From NCBI GenBank assembly GCA_937911885.1, contig CALDPW010000183.1, positions 1 through 9,012 of the forward strand: a stretch of DNA of 9,012 nucleotides. The letters run 5' to 3'. A program made the position numbers and the translations under genes. Origin of the DNA: an uncultured Clostridia bacterium (GTDB taxonomy: Bacteria; Bacillota; Clostridia; Christensenellales; UBA1242). Shown here in pieces: positions 1-6,109 of this stretch. Under the pieces are notes generated by a model that had not been told where the DNA came from, did no database searches, and saw only the letters and a program-made list of their open reading frames with translations. Position 1 is the first letter of the stretch. Each line of letters opens with the position of its first letter.

Positions 1-484
1 CCAATTCGTCTTTTTCTTTGGTTACAAACAAAACAGTTTTATCAAGTTTTAAGTTGTTAATAACTTCTTGCATAAGTTTTGTTTTTGGTTGTTCTAATTT
101 CAAGTTTTCAACAATGATTAAATCTTTGTCATTTAGTTTTGTGCTAATTGCACTTCTGAATGCAGCACGCTTAGCTTCTTTGTTAACTTTTTTGCTAAAA
201 TCTCTTGGCTTTGGAGCAAACACAATGCCACCACCACGCCATTGTGGTCCTTTTGTTGAACCATGACGAGCACGACCTGTGTGTTTTTGTCTCCAAGGTT
301 TTTTAGCATGTCCTCTAACTTCTGAACGTGTTAGAGAGCTTTTTGTTCCTTGACGAAGGTTTGCTAGATAAGCAACAACTACTTGATGAATAAGTCCTTC
401 GTTGTATTCTTGTTTGAACACTTCATCGCTAAGTTTAAGTGTTCCAACTTCATCACCTAATAAATTTAAAACTTTAACGTTCAT
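1..484 (-). CDS. rplD: 50S ribosomal protein uL4 (L4), 3' end outside window
   Basis: uL4 is a primary binder of 23S rRNA in the large subunit, and its long loop lines the peptide exit tunnel. The first 161 codons are present; the family is about 200-210 residues, so roughly 40-45 C-terminal residues lie beyond the left edge. The diagnostic loop is at about residues 57-95: KKPWRQKHTGRARHGS, then PQWRGGG and FAPKPRDFS. The ATG start (482-484) follows AAGGAG at 495-500 with 10-nt spacing, and that site overlaps the rplC stop codon, so the two genes are probably translationally coupled (14-bp gap). It is the third gene of the S10 operon, in the usual order rpsJ-rplC-rplD. In E. coli L4 represses its own operon through the S10 leader; whether that happens here is unknown. 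Family assignment is secure. Confidence 0.97.
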   Translation of the reverse strand, partial: MNVKVLNLLGDEVGTLKLSDEVFKQEYNEGLIHQVVVAYLANLRQGTKSSLTRSEVRGHAKKPWRQKHTGRARHGSTKGPQWRGGGIVFAPKPRDFSKKVNKEAKRAAFRSAISTKLNDKDLIIVENLKLEQPKTKLMQEVINNLKLDKTVLFVTKEKDEL

Positions 485-498
485 ACTTGTTACACTCC

Positions 499-1134
499 TT
501 ACTTAGCCTTTACTGCTTCTTTAATTGTAAGTAAGCTGCCTTTAATTCCAGGAACAGCACCTTTAATTAAAAGAATGTTGTGTTCTGTGTCAACTTTAAC
601 GATTTGTAGATTTTGAATTGTAACTCTTTCGTTACCGTATCTACCGCTCATTTTTTTACCTTTGAAAACTTTACCTGGGTATGTATTTGCACCAGTACCA
701 CCAGCATGACGGTGAACAGGACCATTACCGTGGGTCATTCTCATACGATTGAAGTTCCATTTTTTAATAAGACCACTCCAGCCATGACCTTTGCTTGTGC
801 CAACTACATCAACCATGTCGCCTTCACTAAAAATTGAACAGTCAATTTTTGAACCAAGTTCAAATGTTTCTGCGTTATCTAATTCTAATTCTTTAACATA
901 ACGCTTAGGAGCAACTTCTGCTTTTTTGAATTGTCCTAATTGTGGTTTTGAAACCAAATTTTCTCGCTTATCTTCAAATGCTACTTGAACAGCTTTGTAT
1001 CCATCTTTTTCCATGCTCTTAACTTGAGTTACAAAGCAAGGACCTGCTTCAACAACTGTTACAGGAACAACTAAGCCATTAGCGGAAAAAATTTGTGTCA
1101 TACCAAGTTTTTTACCTAATATTGCTTTTTTCAT
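499..1134 (-). CDS. rplC: 50S ribosomal protein uL3 (L3)
   Basis: uL3 is an early-assembly 23S rRNA-binding protein whose central extension reaches towards the peptidyl transferase centre. The 211-residue length is normal. Family hallmarks are GKKLGMTQIF at residues 7-16, GTSKGHGWSG at 112-121, MTHGNGPVHRHAGG at about 133-146 and PGKVFKGKKMSGRYGNERVT at about 153-172. The residue matching E. coli Gln150, the target of the PrmB methyltransferase, is Ala149 here, so that modification is not expected. The ATG is preceded by AAGGAG (1148-1153) at a rather long spacing of 13 nt. It lies 27 bp after rpsJ and 14 bp before rplD in the S10 operon. Assignment is secure. Confidence 0.98.
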   Translation of the reverse strand: MKKAILGKKLGMTQIFSANGLVVPVTVVEAGPCFVTQVKSMEKDGYKAVQVAFEDKRENLVSKPQLGQFKKAEVAPKRYVKELELDNAETFELGSKIDCSIFSEGDMVDVVGTSKGHGWSGLIKKWNFNRMRMTHGNGPVHRHAGGTGANTYPGKVFKGKKMSGRYGNERVTIQNLQIVKVDTEHNILLIKGAVPGIKGSLLTIKEAVKAK

Positions 1135-1161
1135 AATTCGTTTAATTCTCCTTACAGTTTA

Positions 1162-1470
1162 TTATAATTTTATATTGATATCTACGCCTGCTGGTAATTC
1201 CAACTTCATTAGCGCATCAACGGCTTTTGCAGATGGACTGTAAATGTCAATAAGTCTTTTATGAGTTCTCATCTCAAATTGTTCGCGTGAATCCTTATAT
1301 TTATGAGGAGCGCGGATTATTGTAACAACTTCCTTATCAGTTGGTAGAGGAACTGGTCCACTAACTTTTGCACCTGATTTTAGGGCTGTGTCAATAATTC
1401 TTTTGCTAGCTTGATCAATTAGGTTGTGATCGTAAGCTGCAAGTTTAACTCTAATTTTTTGTGTTGCCAT
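1162..1470 (-). CDS. rpsJ: 30S ribosomal protein uS10 (S10)
   Basis: uS10 is a small-subunit head protein that also serves as NusE in transcription antitermination complexes. The 102-residue length is typical. Clear signatures are KIRVKLAAYDH at residues 5-15, SGAKVSGPVPLPT at 32-44, the signature SREQFEMRTHKRLIDI at 61-76, and the C-terminal LPAGVDINIKL. The ATG (1468-1470) has a near-perfect GGAGGT site (1477-1482) six nucleotides upstream. It is the first gene of the S10 operon, as in most bacteria, and is preceded by a long leader and a consensus promoter. Confidence 0.98.
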   Translation of the reverse strand: MATQKIRVKLAAYDHNLIDQASKRIIDTALKSGAKVSGPVPLPTDKEVVTIIRAPHKYKDSREQFEMRTHKRLIDIYSPSAKAVDALMKLELPAGVDINIKL

Positions 1471-1699
1471 TAATTTACCTCCGTGTTAATTAATTTGCCT
1501 TAGCACTTTTAATTTCGCAATAAATTATATATAAAATAATAATTACTACACTTTACCGTGTGTTCAACGCCGTATTACAAAAAAAATTTGCGAGTACTAA
1601 GTCGTTTAAGTTCTAATGTTTAAACTCTTGTCGATTGCAAATTATCTGCTAAATTTGGCACTTTTAACAGTAACTTTGCACTCCACCCCATAATACAGC
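1471..1699 (-). promoter_or_regulatory. Long 5' leader of the S10 operon
   Basis: This stretch of about 229 nt lies between the predicted transcription start (near 1699, 7 nt from the -10 box at 1706-1711) and the rpsJ start codon. No protein of normal size fits. It contains a terminator-like hairpin with a U-tract (separate entry), a short 23-codon ATG frame at 1620-1691, and a weak ACAC...GTGT hairpin around 1549-1563 near the rpsJ end. In E. coli the S10 leader is bound by L4 to cause attenuation and translational repression. The leader here is similarly long, but I see no sequence match to the E. coli leader, so control of this kind is an inference. Confidence 0.55.
1579..1643 (-). terminator. 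Terminator-like (attenuator candidate) hairpin in S10 leader
   Basis: On the minus strand AATTTGC (plus 1637-1643) can pair with GCAAATT (plus 1585-1591), followed directly by eight U (A8 at plus 1579-1586, partly shared with the stem). Within the loop a second stem, GTTTAA with TTAAAC (plus 1620-1625 with 1604-1609), closes a 10-nt loop, and AAG/CTT can extend it. The position, about 55-120 nt into the leader and before rpsJ, fits an intrinsic attenuator. The stems are AT-rich with few GC pairs, so stability is modest and the call is tentative. Confidence 0.35.
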
Positions 1700-1705
1700 A
1701 ATACT

Positions 1706-1734
1706 ATTCTACATTTTTTGCAAGCGCTTGTCAA
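1706..1734 (-). promoter_or_regulatory. Sigma-A type promoter of the S10 operon
   Basis: The minus strand has a perfect -35 TTGACA (plus 1729-1734), a 17-bp spacer, and -10 TAGAAT (plus 1706-1711, five of six consensus). The start is predicted near 1699. It lies just downstream of the terminator that ends the preceding operon, so it is the natural promoter for rpsJ-rplC-rplD. This is the best promoter in the window. Confidence 0.85.
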
Positions 1735-1780
1735 CCCTTATTTTCAAAAAAATATTTTTTTAAGTTTGGTTAATTTGCAC

Positions 1781-1812
1781 AAAAAAATAAAAGGGCGATT
1801 TGCCCTTTTATT
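1781..1812 (-). terminator. Rho-independent terminator of the SPFH/DUF1858/InlB-LRR operon
   Basis: A perfect 11-bp stem (1786-1796 with 1802-1812, core AAAAGGGC/GCCCTTTT) closes a 5-nt loop. On the minus strand it is followed by a run of seven T (1781-1787). It lies 61 bp after the stop codon of the LRR gene and before the S10 promoter, separating the two transcription units. Confidence 0.9.
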
Positions 1813-1873
1813 AATTTAATGTTTATTCTAATTATTTTAATTATATATATAACCCACATGCGCACGCGAGGGA

Positions 1874-3898
1874 TTATAGAGCAACAAGCTTTTCGCTACA
1901 GAAATCAATCTTGTTTAAAGCTGTCCAAACAAAACTATTTTCATATGCATAAATTGTGCTTATTTGTCCTGGCTCAATTAATAGCGATGGAGCTCCAATA
2001 ATACCTTCTGTTGCTTGAGTGTTAAATGTTAGAGTTTGCAAGTTTTCTAATTTGTATAAGCAGTATTCACCAAACTCTGTTACACTTTCGGCAAATTCTA
2101 AACTTATAATGTTGCTACACTTATTAAATGCAAACGCATCAATTGATACAACACCTTCTGGAATAACTAAATTTAGATTTTCATTTTTATTAAAGCATTT
2201 AATCAATCTGGTTTTTACTCTTACATCACCATCTTGAAGTGTTGTTTGATATAAAATTCCATTTTCAACAACAAAGTTGCTATTGTTTTCAATTTCAATA
2301 AATTGCAAGTTATCCAAATTAATAAATGCATTTTTGTTAATGTTTCTAACTTTTGAACCAAATGTTAAAGTTGTAATGCTTGAAGCATGGTTAAATGCGT
2401 TAGTATCAACTGTTACAGCATTAAAGCTAACATTTTGAACAACACTAGCATAACTAAATGCGTTTTGCGCAATTGTTACAACATCTGCTGGAACATTATA
2501 GGTTTCAACATCTTTACCCGATGGATAATGATGTAAAATTGTTCCATCCTTAGAGAAGATAACACCGTCTTCAACCTTATAAACATCGTTTGGACCTGCA
2601 AACGCAAATTCTTTAATGTTTGGACAGTTACTGAATGATGTTGCACTAATACTTTCGATTGTGTGCGGCAATGTTACACTTACTAATTTATCATTGCTAC
2701 TAATACCATCAACTGCAATAACATCCATTAACCCAATCTTTCTAGGAATAACTAAGTTTGTTAATTGATTGCCCTTTTCAGTTAAACCAGTAATTGTAAC
2801 TTTGTTATTAGATTCAGTATAAACAAAACAATCTGCACCATCTTCAATATCTGGTGTAATTTCATTAGTCCAACTTGCAAATAAATGAATAGTTTTTATT
2901 GAATCTATTTTGCGATCAAAATTAAATTCAGATGTAACACCATCAATACCCACAGCCCAAAATTTAAAGTATTCTCCTGGTTTTGTTGGTTTTTCTGGTG
3001 GAGTAATATATCCATCATAATGCGAAGTAATCTCTGCATAAGGCTCAACTTGATTTACATAATCACTATAACTTAAATGGAACTTAATTTTAACAGGAAT
3101 AGCTTCCCATTTAGCATACAAATAAACATCATCTTCCGGCATTATAAATGTTGTAAAATCAATAGGATTTCCCAAACACTCTTCATTAAAATACCAGTAA
3201 TCAGATCTTGTGTAACCATAACGTTGACAAAAAGGATTACGTTCTCTTTCTGGCACTGGTTCGCCGACATATAGTTCCACATCTGCAACATACTCTCCCT
3301 TATTTGGGCAGAAATACAACGTTGCACGCTTACGATCCCAAAAAGCATATAAGGTAATATTTTTACTTGGAACTCTAATTGTTGTTCCTGGCTCGTATTT
3401 TTCGCCTGTTCCATCGGCATTAGTTGTCCAATAACGCAACTCCAAAGCACCATAAACAGGATCAATTTTTTCAAATCCAACAACACCTGCCCTTGGCAAC
3501 ACAATAAGTTCCTTAAACAGATTTGTTATTGGTTCGGGAGTGTTTCCAACACCACCATTAATGTTATAGGAAATTGTGTAAGATTGTCGATCCAACTTTG
3601 GATACAACTTAATATCCTCAGTAACAATATCCACCCCAACATTAACTTTGGTATCTTCTGTAAATTGATCAGAATAATACCAACCATCAAACAGATATCC
3701 TTCCTGTTGCAAGTGAGGCAGTTCCCCAATAACACTTCCTTGTTTAACTCTCCAATCTGGAATGTCGGACATTTCAAATGATATTGTTTTATATTTAGGA
3801 ACAAAAAAGACAGCAAACAACACTATTGCCAAAATGACAACAGCCACACTAATACCAACTATTGTGTATAATCGTTTACTGCTTCTACGATATCCCAT
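1874..3898 (-). CDS. Membrane-anchored InlB B-repeat / BspA-type leucine-rich repeat protein
   Basis: This is a predicted extracytoplasmic binding or surface-structure protein of 674 residues. Residues 1-10 are basic (MGYRRSSKRL), followed by one hydrophobic helix at about 11-33, which fits an uncleaved N-terminal anchor; no LPxTG motif is present. Residues 36-345 hold four diverged InlB B-repeat (Listeria-Bacteroides repeat) units, each ending in a similar strand: IKLYPKLDR (96-104), ITLYAFWDR (181-189), VYLYAKWEA (258-266) and IHLFASWTN (337-345). Residues about 355-674 resemble BspA/LRR_5 leucine-rich repeats, with units such as VTLPHTIESISATSFSNCPN and LVIPEGVVSIDAFAFNKCSN. The ATG follows a modest AAAGGT site. 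It is the last gene of a three-gene unit, 10 bp after the DUF1858 gene and 61 bp before a terminator. The ligand is unknown. Confidence 0.85.
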   Translation of the reverse strand: MGYRRSSKRLYTIVGISVAVVILAIVLFAVFFVPKYKTISFEMSDIPDWRVKQGSVIGELPHLQQEGYLFDGWYYSDQFTEDTKVNVGVDIVTEDIKLYPKLDRQSYTISYNINGGVGNTPEPITNLFKELIVLPRAGVVGFEKIDPVYGALELRYWTTNADGTGEKYEPGTTIRVPSKNITLYAFWDRKRATLYFCPNKGEYVADVELYVGEPVPERERNPFCQRYGYTRSDYWYFNEECLGNPIDFTTFIMPEDDVYLYAKWEAIPVKIKFHLSYSDYVNQVEPYAEITSHYDGYITPPEKPTKPGEYFKFWAVGIDGVTSEFNFDRKIDSIKTIHLFASWTNEITPDIEDGADCFVYTESNNKVTITGLTEKGNQLTNLVIPRKIGLMDVIAVDGISSNDKLVSVTLPHTIESISATSFSNCPNIKEFAFAGPNDVYKVEDGVIFSKDGTILHHYPSGKDVETYNVPADVVTIAQNAFSYASVVQNVSFNAVTVDTNAFNHASSITTLTFGSKVRNINKNAFINLDNLQFIEIENNSNFVVENGILYQTTLQDGDVRVKTRLIKCFNKNENLNLVIPEGVVSIDAFAFNKCSNIISLEFAESVTEFGEYCLYKLENLQTLTFNTQATEGIIGAPSLLIEPGQISTIYAYENSFVWTALNKIDFCSEKLVAL

Positions 3899-3908
3899 TT
3901 ATTACCTT

Positions 3909-4133
3909 TTATTTTAATAAATCATTTAATTTTTGCAACATTAATTCAATATCCACTCCATGAACAGCTGCAGCTTGTTCAATGGTTTCCATTAAACTAA
4001 ATGGGCAACTAAAACAATGCATTCCAAAACCGGTTAAAACTTGTTCAACCCCATCATGCATTTTTAATGCTTCACCAATTGTTGTGTTTTTTGTAAATTT
4101 CTTTTTAGCTTGTTTAACTTTTTTTAAGTTCAT
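3909..4133 (-). CDS. DUF1858 / redox-disulfide (hybrid-cluster-associated type) small protein
   Basis: This 74-residue protein matches the DUF1858 pattern: a basic N-terminus, TTIGEALKMHDGVEQVL (17-33), the segment GFGMHCFSCPFSLMETIEQA (35-54) with a CxxC pair at Cys40 and Cys43, and a closing AVHGVDIELMLQKLNDLL helix. Family members are small cytoplasmic proteins proposed to act as redox-active disulfides and often sit near hybrid cluster protein genes; none is visible in this window. The start has a strong AAAGGAG site (4140-4146) six nt upstream, overlapping the stop codon of the SPFH gene. The 11-bp and 10-bp gaps to its neighbours make co-transcription very likely. Family call is good; exact function is unknown. 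Confidence 0.85.
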   Translation of the reverse strand: MNLKKVKQAKKKFTKNTTIGEALKMHDGVEQVLTGFGMHCFSCPFSLMETIEQAAAVHGVDIELMLQKLNDLLK

Positions 4134-4144
4134 AATAATCTCCT

Positions 4145-5179
4145 TTATTGTTTAAAGCCACATTTTGGGCAAAATGAATAATTAACATCTATTGTTTGTC
4201 CACAAAATTTGCAAACTTTTTTATCACCATTTTGCATTAACTCGGCACCAGAATTAATGTTAGAGGTTTCGTAATTAGTATTTGCAACTGGGGCACTAAC
4301 ATTCCCTCCACGCCTTATTATTTGTGGATTTGATGCATTTTCAAACTGAACAGGTTTTTCTTGTTGCAATGAAGTTGAAATATCAACCTTTTCTGGCATA
4401 ACAACAGGCTCTGGTTGATATTTTATTCCACTATTTTCAAATTGACGTTCAACCGATCCTCTTTCAGCTATAAATTCTGTAACTTTTTTTTGCAATCTGC
4501 GTGTTAGTTTTAAGCTAGCAACTTCAACATTGTTAGCATTAACCCCAAAGGACTCAGTTCGATTGTTTATTTCGGGATTAAGATATTCATTTAAAATTTT
4601 TGGGTTTATGATAATGTTAGAAAACTCCAACTTTATTCGTTCCATAACCTCGTTTACTTCATTACCAATTAATATTGAAATAAGACTTTTTGCTTCCTTG
4701 GTTGTAACAAAAGGTCTATCAATTAACAAAACCTTGAATAGTTTTTCCGGATCAACAATTTGAAAATCGCACAACCCCTCAGAATATCCTTTAACTCGAC
4801 CAAACTTTTCCGATTTTAAAAAAAATGGTTCATTTGAGGTATATTCCATTTTTTCAATAGGTTTGTTTAACACAAAATAAATATCAGCCTTAAATTTTTT
4901 TTGATAATTACCGTTTTTATCTGCCTTATCTAACTTTAATTTTGAAAAAGTTTCCGGCAAAACAGCACCACCAATTTTATGTTTTCCACTAGGAATAACA
5001 TCCGAAACCCTATCGTTAACAACAAACACTGCCGAATATCCCTCGTTAACAACAATGTTTGCACCAACGTTTACAATTCTGCCTTTTAATGGAACAGCGT
5101 AAACAATGTGACCATTAATTTCATCGCCACATTCAATATTTTTATTAAATAATTTTTTTAGGACTGAAAATATACCCAT
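4145..5179 (-). CDS. SPFH-domain protein with C-terminal zinc ribbon
   Basis: This 344-residue cytoplasmic protein resembles the SPFH-domain family also annotated as virion core protein-like (Band_7_1), related to stomatin/flotillin scaffolds. An N-terminal segment MGIFSVLKKLF is followed by an SPFH-like region at about 30-240, including VNEGYSAVFVVNDRVSDVIP and GKHKIGGAVLPE. A low-complexity linker (about 245-320) leads to a zinc ribbon: Cys323 and Cys326, then Cys337 and Cys340 (CKFC...CPKC). No transmembrane helix is evident. An upstream in-frame ATG at 5204-5206 would add nine residues, but it has no ribosome binding site. The chosen ATG has GGGG four nt upstream and begins with the typical MGIF sequence. 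It is first in the operon with the DUF1858 and InlB-LRR genes. Substrate and partners are unknown. Confidence 0.8.
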   Translation of the reverse strand: MGIFSVLKKLFNKNIECGDEINGHIVYAVPLKGRIVNVGANIVVNEGYSAVFVVNDRVSDVIPSGKHKIGGAVLPETFSKLKLDKADKNGNYQKKFKADIYFVLNKPIEKMEYTSNEPFFLKSEKFGRVKGYSEGLCDFQIVDPEKLFKVLLIDRPFVTTKEAKSLISILIGNEVNEVMERIKLEFSNIIINPKILNEYLNPEINNRTESFGVNANNVEVASLKLTRRLQKKVTEFIAERGSVERQFENSGIKYQPEPVVMPEKVDISTSLQQEKPVQFENASNPQIIRRGGNVSAPVANTNYETSNINSGAELMQNGDKKVCKFCGQTIDVNYSFCPKCGFKQ

Positions 5180-5366
5180 GGGACCCCATAATATAATACT
5201 ATACATAATATTATCATAAAAAATAATAAAACAAAATAAAAAAGCATAACACTTACAAAATTTAATTAATAAAAGCTTTTAAATACTCATATACATAAAT
5301 AAATTAATGCTTAAATTTGCCTTAAACGTGTGGCAGCAATTTAAGTTAAACTTTTATGGGGGAATT
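5180..5366. promoter_or_regulatory. Divergent intergenic region between the SPFH operon and the PRC-barrel gene
   Basis: This 187-bp, very AT-rich region must hold the promoters for both divergent units. On the minus strand, TATAGT and TATATT-like -10 candidates lie around 5186-5206 without a good -35 match. On the plus strand TATACA near 5290 is a possible -10, again without a convincing -35. No hairpin or operator stands out. A plus-strand ATG at 5307 would extend the PRC-barrel frame by 20 residues but has no ribosome binding site. Confidence 0.4.
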
Positions 5367-6077
5367 ATGGCAAAAGTAAGTAATATTATTTCGAGCTATG
5401 TTGTTAGTTTGTTTAATGGACAAACCGAAGGTGTAGTATCTAACATACTTTTTAACAACAAAAAGAAAGCACAATATTTAATTATTAGTCAAAACGACGA
5501 AACATTTTTAACACTTGAAACAAAAGATATTTATGCAATTGGCGATGGCGCAGTAATAATTAAAAATTCAGGTTTGTTAAATCTTTACGAAAGCAAACTT
5601 ATGGAAACCGAAAATTGTTTTAGTCCAATAAATAGCATTGTTGTAAATATTAATGGTGATTTTTTGGGTTATGTTTCGGATATTGAACTAGGTTCAAAAT
5701 ACGAAATTTTAAATATAAATGTTGGTAAAAACACAACAATAAATTTATGCGATGTTGTTAACGTTACTGATAGTGCAATAATAACTTGCATTGGCAAAAA
5801 AAAGCCTAAAATATCATCTTTTAAGGAAAAACAAACCATTCCAACAACTTTAAATAATATTAAAGTTAATGCTCTTAACTCAAAACAAATAGAAACTATT
5901 TTGCCTGCCAGATCAATAACAAATTACAACTTTTTAATTAACAGAAAAGTAAACAGAGATATTTTAAATTTTAATGGAGAAATTATTATTAAAGAAAACC
6001 AAATTATCAATTCAAAAATACTTGATATTGCACGAATTAATGGCAAAATTAGAGAATTAACAAAGTATAGTGTTTAA
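5367..6077 (+). CDS. PRC-barrel domain protein
   Basis: This 236-residue protein appears to have two tandem PRC-barrel-like domains. Residues about 8-68 (VVSLFNGQTEGVVSNILF...YLII...DIYAIGDGAVIIKNS) match the family pattern, and about 88-140 repeats it (SIVVNINGDFLGYVSDIEL). Both share V..NG...G.VS.I.L spacing. After a linker, the C-terminus (about 199-236) has a motif often seen on Firmicute PRC-barrel proteins: NFNGEIIIKENQII followed by IARINGKIRELT. PRC-barrels are small beta-barrel modules found in RNA-processing, photosynthetic and sporulation-type proteins; the role here is unknown. The ATG at 5367 follows GGGGG (5358-5362) and is preferred over the upstream ATG at 5307, which lacks a ribosome binding site. 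It is divergent from the SPFH operon and ends at a bidirectional terminator. Confidence 0.72.
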   Translation: MAKVSNIISSYVVSLFNGQTEGVVSNILFNNKKKAQYLIISQNDETFLTLETKDIYAIGDGAVIIKNSGLLNLYESKLMETENCFSPINSIVVNINGDFLGYVSDIELGSKYEILNINVGKNTTINLCDVVNVTDSAIITCIGKKKPKISSFKEKQTIPTTLNNIKVNALNSKQIETILPARSITNYNFLINRKVNRDILNFNGEIIIKENQIINSKILDIARINGKIRELTKYSV

Positions 6078-6078
6078 C

Positions 6079-6108
6079 AAAAAAGTGGCATAAATTTGCC
6101 ACTTTTTT
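6079..6108. terminator. Bidirectional rho-independent terminator
   Basis: A perfect 12-bp stem, AAAAAAGTGGCA with TGCCACTTTTTT (6079-6090 and 6097-6108), closes a 6-nt loop. It gives six T after the GC core in each direction. It sits between the convergent stop codons of the PRC-barrel gene (6077) and the coiled-coil membrane gene (6110), so it probably serves both. Confidence 0.92.
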
Positions 6109-6109
6109 A

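Noticed and set aside
18..266. Plus-strand open frame of 82 codons
   Set aside because: It lies entirely opposite rplD, whose protein is unmistakable; it has no ribosome binding site or recognisable product.
613..837. Plus-strand open frame opposite rplC
   Set aside because: Shadow frame of a highly conserved ribosomal protein gene.
1520..1570. A second promoter closer to rpsJ (TATAAT-like sequences near 1525)
   Set aside because: The TATAAT has no acceptable -35 at 16-18 bp; the AT-rich context makes chance matches likely.
3142..3816. Two further minus-strand frames of 120 and 96 codons inside the InlB-LRR gene
   Set aside because: They overlap the repeat region in another frame and lack starts with ribosome binding sites; the main frame has clear domain structure.
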